Shown: positions 59,313 to 64,000 of the stretch, one piece after another | Numbering within the stretch: position 1 is the stretch's first letter | Layout: each line of letters begins with the position of its first letter | Source of the DNA: Lutjanus erythropterus | Taxonomy: Eukaryota; Chordata; Actinopteri; Lutjaniformes; Lutjanidae | Length of the DNA stretch: 64,000 nt | Assembly: GCA_020091685.1 (NCBI GenBank) | Contig: CM034604.1 | Span: 8,041,682 to 8,105,681 of the forward strand | Reading direction: 5' to 3' | Program-made: the position numbers and the translations under genes | The notes under the pieces: model-generated | What the model saw: the letters and a program-made list of their open reading frames with translations, nothing else | Told to the model about the DNA's origin: nothing | Databases searched by the model: none

Positions 59313-61980
59313 AACTATAACCTAATTTTTTATTTTCTATTTCTATTTAAACTGTACACTACTGACTGTCATACGATAACTCTGTGCTATAATTCTCATG
59401 TGCAGTACTTCAATAACTTGTCCAGTAACTCATCATGCAACTACACAAAACTGTTATTACACCGTTATATATGATTATAGCTTGATGCACATTTTTGGGT
59501 AGAATTCTTACATCCAGTGTAGTATTTCTATTCATCTTATATTTTCTACATATACATCAGTCTGTAGAGACACAATGGTAAAAAAAAAAAAAAAAAAGGA
59601 AAAGAAAAAAACATTTCTCTTTTATGGCTCAAAATTGTTTGTAGTTTCAGTAGTTAACTAAACAAAACATGTCAAAAAAAAAAAGGAAAACTACTTGAAA
59701 CTACTTTGCAAATATGAATATAATTGAACTACCAGCAAGCTACTGCAACATGTGGTTAAACCTCTAGTTTGACTGGGATCATTCTCAGTGTTAATTATTC
59801 CTGTGGTAATGTTTCCCAACCTATTTTTCTTGATTTTGGAGGAGCAAAGAGATTAAAAACACATAAATTGCCATGCCATTGCAAGATTTTGGGTTAAAAC
59901 ATCATTCAAACACACTTGTGACTCTCTCTTACATTTTTGTGGAGAATTTGATTATACTGAGTCTGACTACAGCTTTTATTCGTCCTCTTTCAACAGCCAA
60001 ACTCAAGAAGCACGTCCTGCCAATTAGGCTTAACTAAGTTTATAATGGTTGAAAACACAGTTGAGGCTCAGCTGCAGAAAGCTGAGCCACTGGTCTGCTT
60101 GTTTCTTGCAATTTCCATGCAAACAAAAGTGGGCTTTTATTAAAGAATGTGAATTTGGGAGCTCACATTTTCCGTAACAATCACTCATTTCTGTCATCAG
60201 TAGCAAATCAGGTTTCAGGTTTTAAGCCTTGTGTTTATTGGCGCAGCTGAAGGGCATGATGGGCCGATGGTGAGATAGGACACTGTGTAACAGAAGCTGC
60301 ACATCTGGTTTCAGGCCTCTTGGATCACACTGAGAGAGCGTTTGCTGATTCCCACACACTGAAGCTGCGAGTGCTGGACGGACAGCTGAAAGGCTGAGGG
60401 ATGTCGAACTGTAACCCAGTGCTGTGAGTCACTGAGGGGAGGAATGCTTGAAAACAAATGGAGAGTGATTGATGGCGGTGGAGGAGAGACCAGGAAGTGT
60501 TCTGAGGTGGTGCTGGTGGTGGTGGGCTTTGGGAATTCTTGAACAATCAAAAGCAGCACTTGAGGAAAAAAGAAGGGAAGAAGTCAGCTTGTTTGTTTGT
60601 AGTCACAGTTGTTACCATAGTGTCCATGTGTCCAACAATCTGTGATGTAATGTTTAAGATGGAGACTGGATTTCACATAGTTACTTAATGACTGATTTTT
60701 TTTTGTTTTAATTATGCTGTACTCAATCATCATCCATGTCTGACAGGCACGTACAAGACACAGAGCAATGTAAGAAATACATTACAAGCCAATTTTTACT
60801 GGTTCCATTCAAATGTATTACAAATTTTAACTGAATTTCAAGTTAATCAGAACAAAAAAAAAAAAAAACAGAATGAATGCTTGTTTCCATCCACGAACAT
60901 TATGCGATTATCAGGAGTTGGTTCATCGAGATAAGCAGTAGGTGGCGCCAATTCTCCAGATGGAAAACCATTTTACTATTGCAGAAGAAGAAGGCGCAAC
61001 AAGACGATGTAATTAAAGGAGCGCCAGTGGAACCTCAAACACTGAAAAACAATGTAGAAAACACCAGGGAAATATTTCTTCTTTTTTTTTAGTATACTTT
61101 ATGATTTTAAAATACGTTGTACCATTGTAACATGTAACCAAGGTAAACAACAAGAAATGGAATAAACACAAAGGGAAAACAAAAAAAAAACAAACACCAG
61201 CAAAAATCATTCATCATCACATCATGTATCATTTAAGTAATCTCCAAACACCTGCACTCTCAGCCCCCTTTCACCGCCAGATCTACACAACCTTATTAAT
61301 AATAGCACGTTCATATTATTCACAGTTCTTTTTTATTCACTTATGGCCCTCGTCAACCCCCGACAAGTTAAGTAAACAATCAAAATTAAGTTCATGAATA
61401 ATTCATAATTCATCAACATGTCAAAATAATTATGTAAACAAACTGCTTGGTAATCATGGTGTTGATAAGAAAGGAAGGGAGAAGAGAAAACGTGATAATG
61501 GATGTGTTGTAGAGCCATTAGAAGGATGAGACTGTCAGAGCAGAAACAGCTGATGAGTCATGAGTTAAATGTTCGCTGTGTCAGAATTCATCTGTAAAAA
61601 GTGTTTCCATCTACCATTAAGAACTTTAACTCTTTTTTGACAAAAGCAAGAACCACCTCAAGAGAGTACTTTTTTGTGCAACTGAGGGAGTTTGGTTTTG
61701 TTTTTCAAATTTTGCATTTTCCATCAATGTTGTCTAATTCAATAGTCCAAAATGTGCATTAGAAATCAAGGATTTACAGGAACATCTGAAAAATGAATAT
61801 GACTGTCTGTGTCAGGAAAGCCTTTCCCCCCCTCCAGTTAATCTTCTCATGACCCCTCATGTTTGTCTGGTGACCTTTTGGAGGGACTTCACCCCTTGGT
61901 TGGGAACCACTGGACTAAAAATAGATAACCATATATAAAGTAGAAGTCTCAAGCAGTGAAATGCTGCTCATACATTAATG
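59313..61980. other. gene-free stretch
   Basis: Poly-A tracts lie near 59580-59596, 60847-60868 and 61181. No exon, RNA gene or defined transposon is supported. Confidence 0.35.
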
Positions 61981-61984
61981 CATA

Positions 61985-62150
61985 TATCAGTCCTTCGAGG
62001 ACTTTTCAGGCTTTTTTGGGGATTGTTGCAACTTAAAATGCCTGATTTCTCAGCAACTTTTCAAAAAAAAAAATGTGATGCACGTTACAATGTTTTGCCA
62101 ATAAAACTGTGGGAGGAAGTGAAAATTGCAAAGTCTTTTTTTTTTTTAGC
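61985..62150 (+). repeat. dispersed repeat, copy 2 (partner at 33766-33990)
   Basis: CAGTCCTTCGAGGACTTTTCAG, GGGATTGTTGCAACTTAAAA, TGCCTGATTTCTCAGCAAC and GTGATGCACGTTACAATGTTTT match the other copy in order. Confidence 0.6.
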
Positions 62151-62889
62151 TCAAACTCAAACAAAAGCACAATATTACAAAATATAATAACTGCACAGAG
62201 GATTGATAAATGGCAATAACGACATGTTAAAATGATTTATATAATTTCTAAATAAAAAATAAAATATTCATTGAGACATACATGTGTGGCATCTGTGTGG
62301 GGAACTGCTATGATTGGTGGAACTCGCAGGAAGCTCCAATGATTGGTCACATTTGTAGAAAAGTTGCGGTGATTGGACAAAATTGTAAGGTCGCACAGAA
62401 TTCACAGGGACTGGTTCAATGTGCATGAACTGTTGCAATCACAACATCACAACTTCCCTGGAGGGACCGATAGATTACTGTAGTCTATCACAAGGTAGAT
62501 TTTACTGCAGAACAAGAACTTTTATTTTGATTCTTTAAGTAAATTTTGCTGACGCTACTTCTGTTCTTTCAGATAAAGCTGCAATAGAGCATTTGAATAG
62601 ATGTGATGCAAAACCTTGTGCCTCTCTCTGCTACCTCATATCACTCCACTAAGCCCCGCCCACCAAGTGAAGGACCAAACAAGCAGGTGCATATTGCAGG
62701 TCTTGGAGCAGAACATAATAGTGTCAGCTGCTGTAACTACTACAACTAGCAAACTAATGTCAAAGACATATACACCCCCATGGCTAGTTATGTGCTAGCT
62801 TCTTGAATGCATAGTGTAATTTCCCAAATAAAAGCAGGTATTCAAATAATGGCCAGACAGCATGAGCAAATACAGGCTGGTCACCAATA

Positions 62890-63660
62890 AAGCCCACCTG
62901 TGTCGAAAGCAACTGATATTTTATTCAACCTGAGGATTTCTACTAGTGCCAAGAATATTCTGTGGAAGTCTTGCTAAATCTGTGCCAGGGGGGTTCATCT
63001 TAGGAGGCAACATCTTTTGCTTTTTCTCAAATGTCTTATCATTTCAGCCTCCCCTCCTAATTCCTGTTGTCCGCCTGTAAAGGAAGGAAGATGGGGCTGA
63101 GAAACTTTGACCTTTTTCCAGTTATCACAAGTGTGCATTATGTAACCTGGTTACAGCTGTAATACATCTGCCAAGAGTGTTTTCCAAGGAATAGATCTGG
63201 ATTTTGAAGCAGCAGAGCATAAAGAGCATTTAAAGTTCAGGATGAATCAGAGAGATAATTTTTCACAACATGAATGTTTAAAAAAAGGTCTATAGATATT
63301 ACAAATTATCTAATCTTAACTTACCTGACACACCAGATGGTTTGTGACACAGAACCATCTGGGAAGTCGTCCTTAGAAACTGTCCTTAGAAAGGGCAAGC
63401 ACTTTCCAAAAAAAAAGCACTTGGCAGGTGATTTGATGATCCATCTGTCTATCATGTCTAACACGGGCTAACTTCAACCAATCAGATCAAACTCTTGCAA
63501 AGCTACAGGGTCGGTCTTTGCTATTCTTCACCATTGTTTGGGCAAGAGTAGCTTCCATAGACGCTTCATGCTGTCGACACACCTAAAACCCCGCCCGTAG
63601 CTGCCAGTAGTCCTTCCTAGGATGCTGATTTGGTGCAGATCCAAACAGATAACCTGACAG
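62890..63660 (+). repeat. long repeat, copy 2 (partner at 58467-59312)
   Basis: The copy starts AAGCCCACCTGTGTCGAAAG and ends near GATCCAAACAGATAACCTGACAG. Flanking words TGTAATTTCCCAAATAAAAG (62814) and TGTAAATTCCCAAATCAAGG (63666), each followed by AATACAGGCTGGTC, form a direct repeat on either side. Confidence 0.75.
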
Positions 63661-63734
63661 CACAGTGTAAATTCCCAAATCAAGGCAGCACAAAAAAATA
63701 CAGGCTGGTCGTAAAAAACATGGTAAATTCATTT

Positions 63735-64000
63735 GACGTACAGTCCCCGCAAGCAGGAGCTGCGTCCTGGTCCTTGGTATTAAGTCGGACTCCTTTCTGG
63801 TGGGGGTTGGCCTCCGTCAGGGCTGTGTCTTGTCACCAATTCTGTTTGTGACTTTCATGGCCAGGATATCGAGGCACAGTCATGGGGGGAGGGGGGTGTG
63901 CAGTTTGGTGGCCTGAGGATTGCAAAGCTGCTTCTTGCAGATGATGTGCTTCTGATGGCATCATCAGTCTGTGACCTCCAGCGCAGGATAGTTCAAATCC
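63735..64000 (+). pseudogene. non-LTR retrotransposon reverse-transcriptase fragment, runs off the window
   Basis: One frame gives VGLRQGCVLSPILFV then TFMARISRHSHGG. After a single-base shift in the G-run near 63885-63896 another frame continues VQFGGLRIAKLLLADDVLLM and ASSVCDLQRR. The LRQGCVLSPILF block and the ADD catalytic motif (family usually FADD) are hallmarks of non-LTR reverse transcriptases. The shift means this copy is inactive. The 3' part lies outside the window. Confidence 0.8.

Noticed and set aside
60311..60559. Minus frame rich in Pro/Ser/Thr
   Set aside because: Simple-sequence composition, two overlapping frames of similar length and no motif.

Overview
The window is vertebrate nuclear DNA, almost certainly from a ray-finned (teleost) fish. 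Genes are split by GT-AG introns, the intergenic DNA is AT-rich and crowded with decayed DNA transposons and LINE tails, and the three recognisable genes are vertebrate housekeeping genes. Coding is sparse: about 5 kb of supported exon in 64 kb. All gene models were read by eye from splice signals, reading frame and remembered family sequence; no alignment was run.

Layout. 0-2 kb: a 580-bp element with inverted ends and a tRNA-Ser(GCT). 2-5 kb: a four-exon FAM177-family gene on the minus strand whose first intron is nearly all one foldback transposon. 5.9-10.5 kb: a minisatellite, a 46-bp repeat carrying three CCAAT boxes, a complete non-autonomous hAT-type element with a perfect 8-bp target duplication, and a plus-strand four-exon reading frame for a zinc-binding, transposase-like protein of the DUF6729 type, apparently cut off before its C-terminus. 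11.5-13.1 kb: two further short inverted-repeat elements. 14.0-27.6 kb: brox, minus strand, 12 coding exons giving exactly 410 aa. 31.4-33.1 kb: mgat2, minus strand, one coding exon. 33-64 kb: no gene recognised apart from one candidate minus-strand terminal exon at 54.8 kb. This part holds repeat pairs, minisatellites, microsatellites, a LINE remnant at 46.6 kb and the start of a LINE reverse-transcriptase fragment at the right edge.

The genes do not form a pathway. BROX is a farnesylated Bro1-domain protein linked to ESCRT, MGAT2 makes complex N-glycans in the Golgi, and FAM177 proteins are poorly characterised. The order brox then fam177 on the same strand matches, from memory, the human 1q41 order BROX-FAM177B, which is the basis for the 'b' assignment. 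The least explained item is the DUF6729-like gene at 8.1-10.5 kb: its frame is open through four exons and it keeps paired cysteines and acidic residues spaced as in an RNase H-type transposase.
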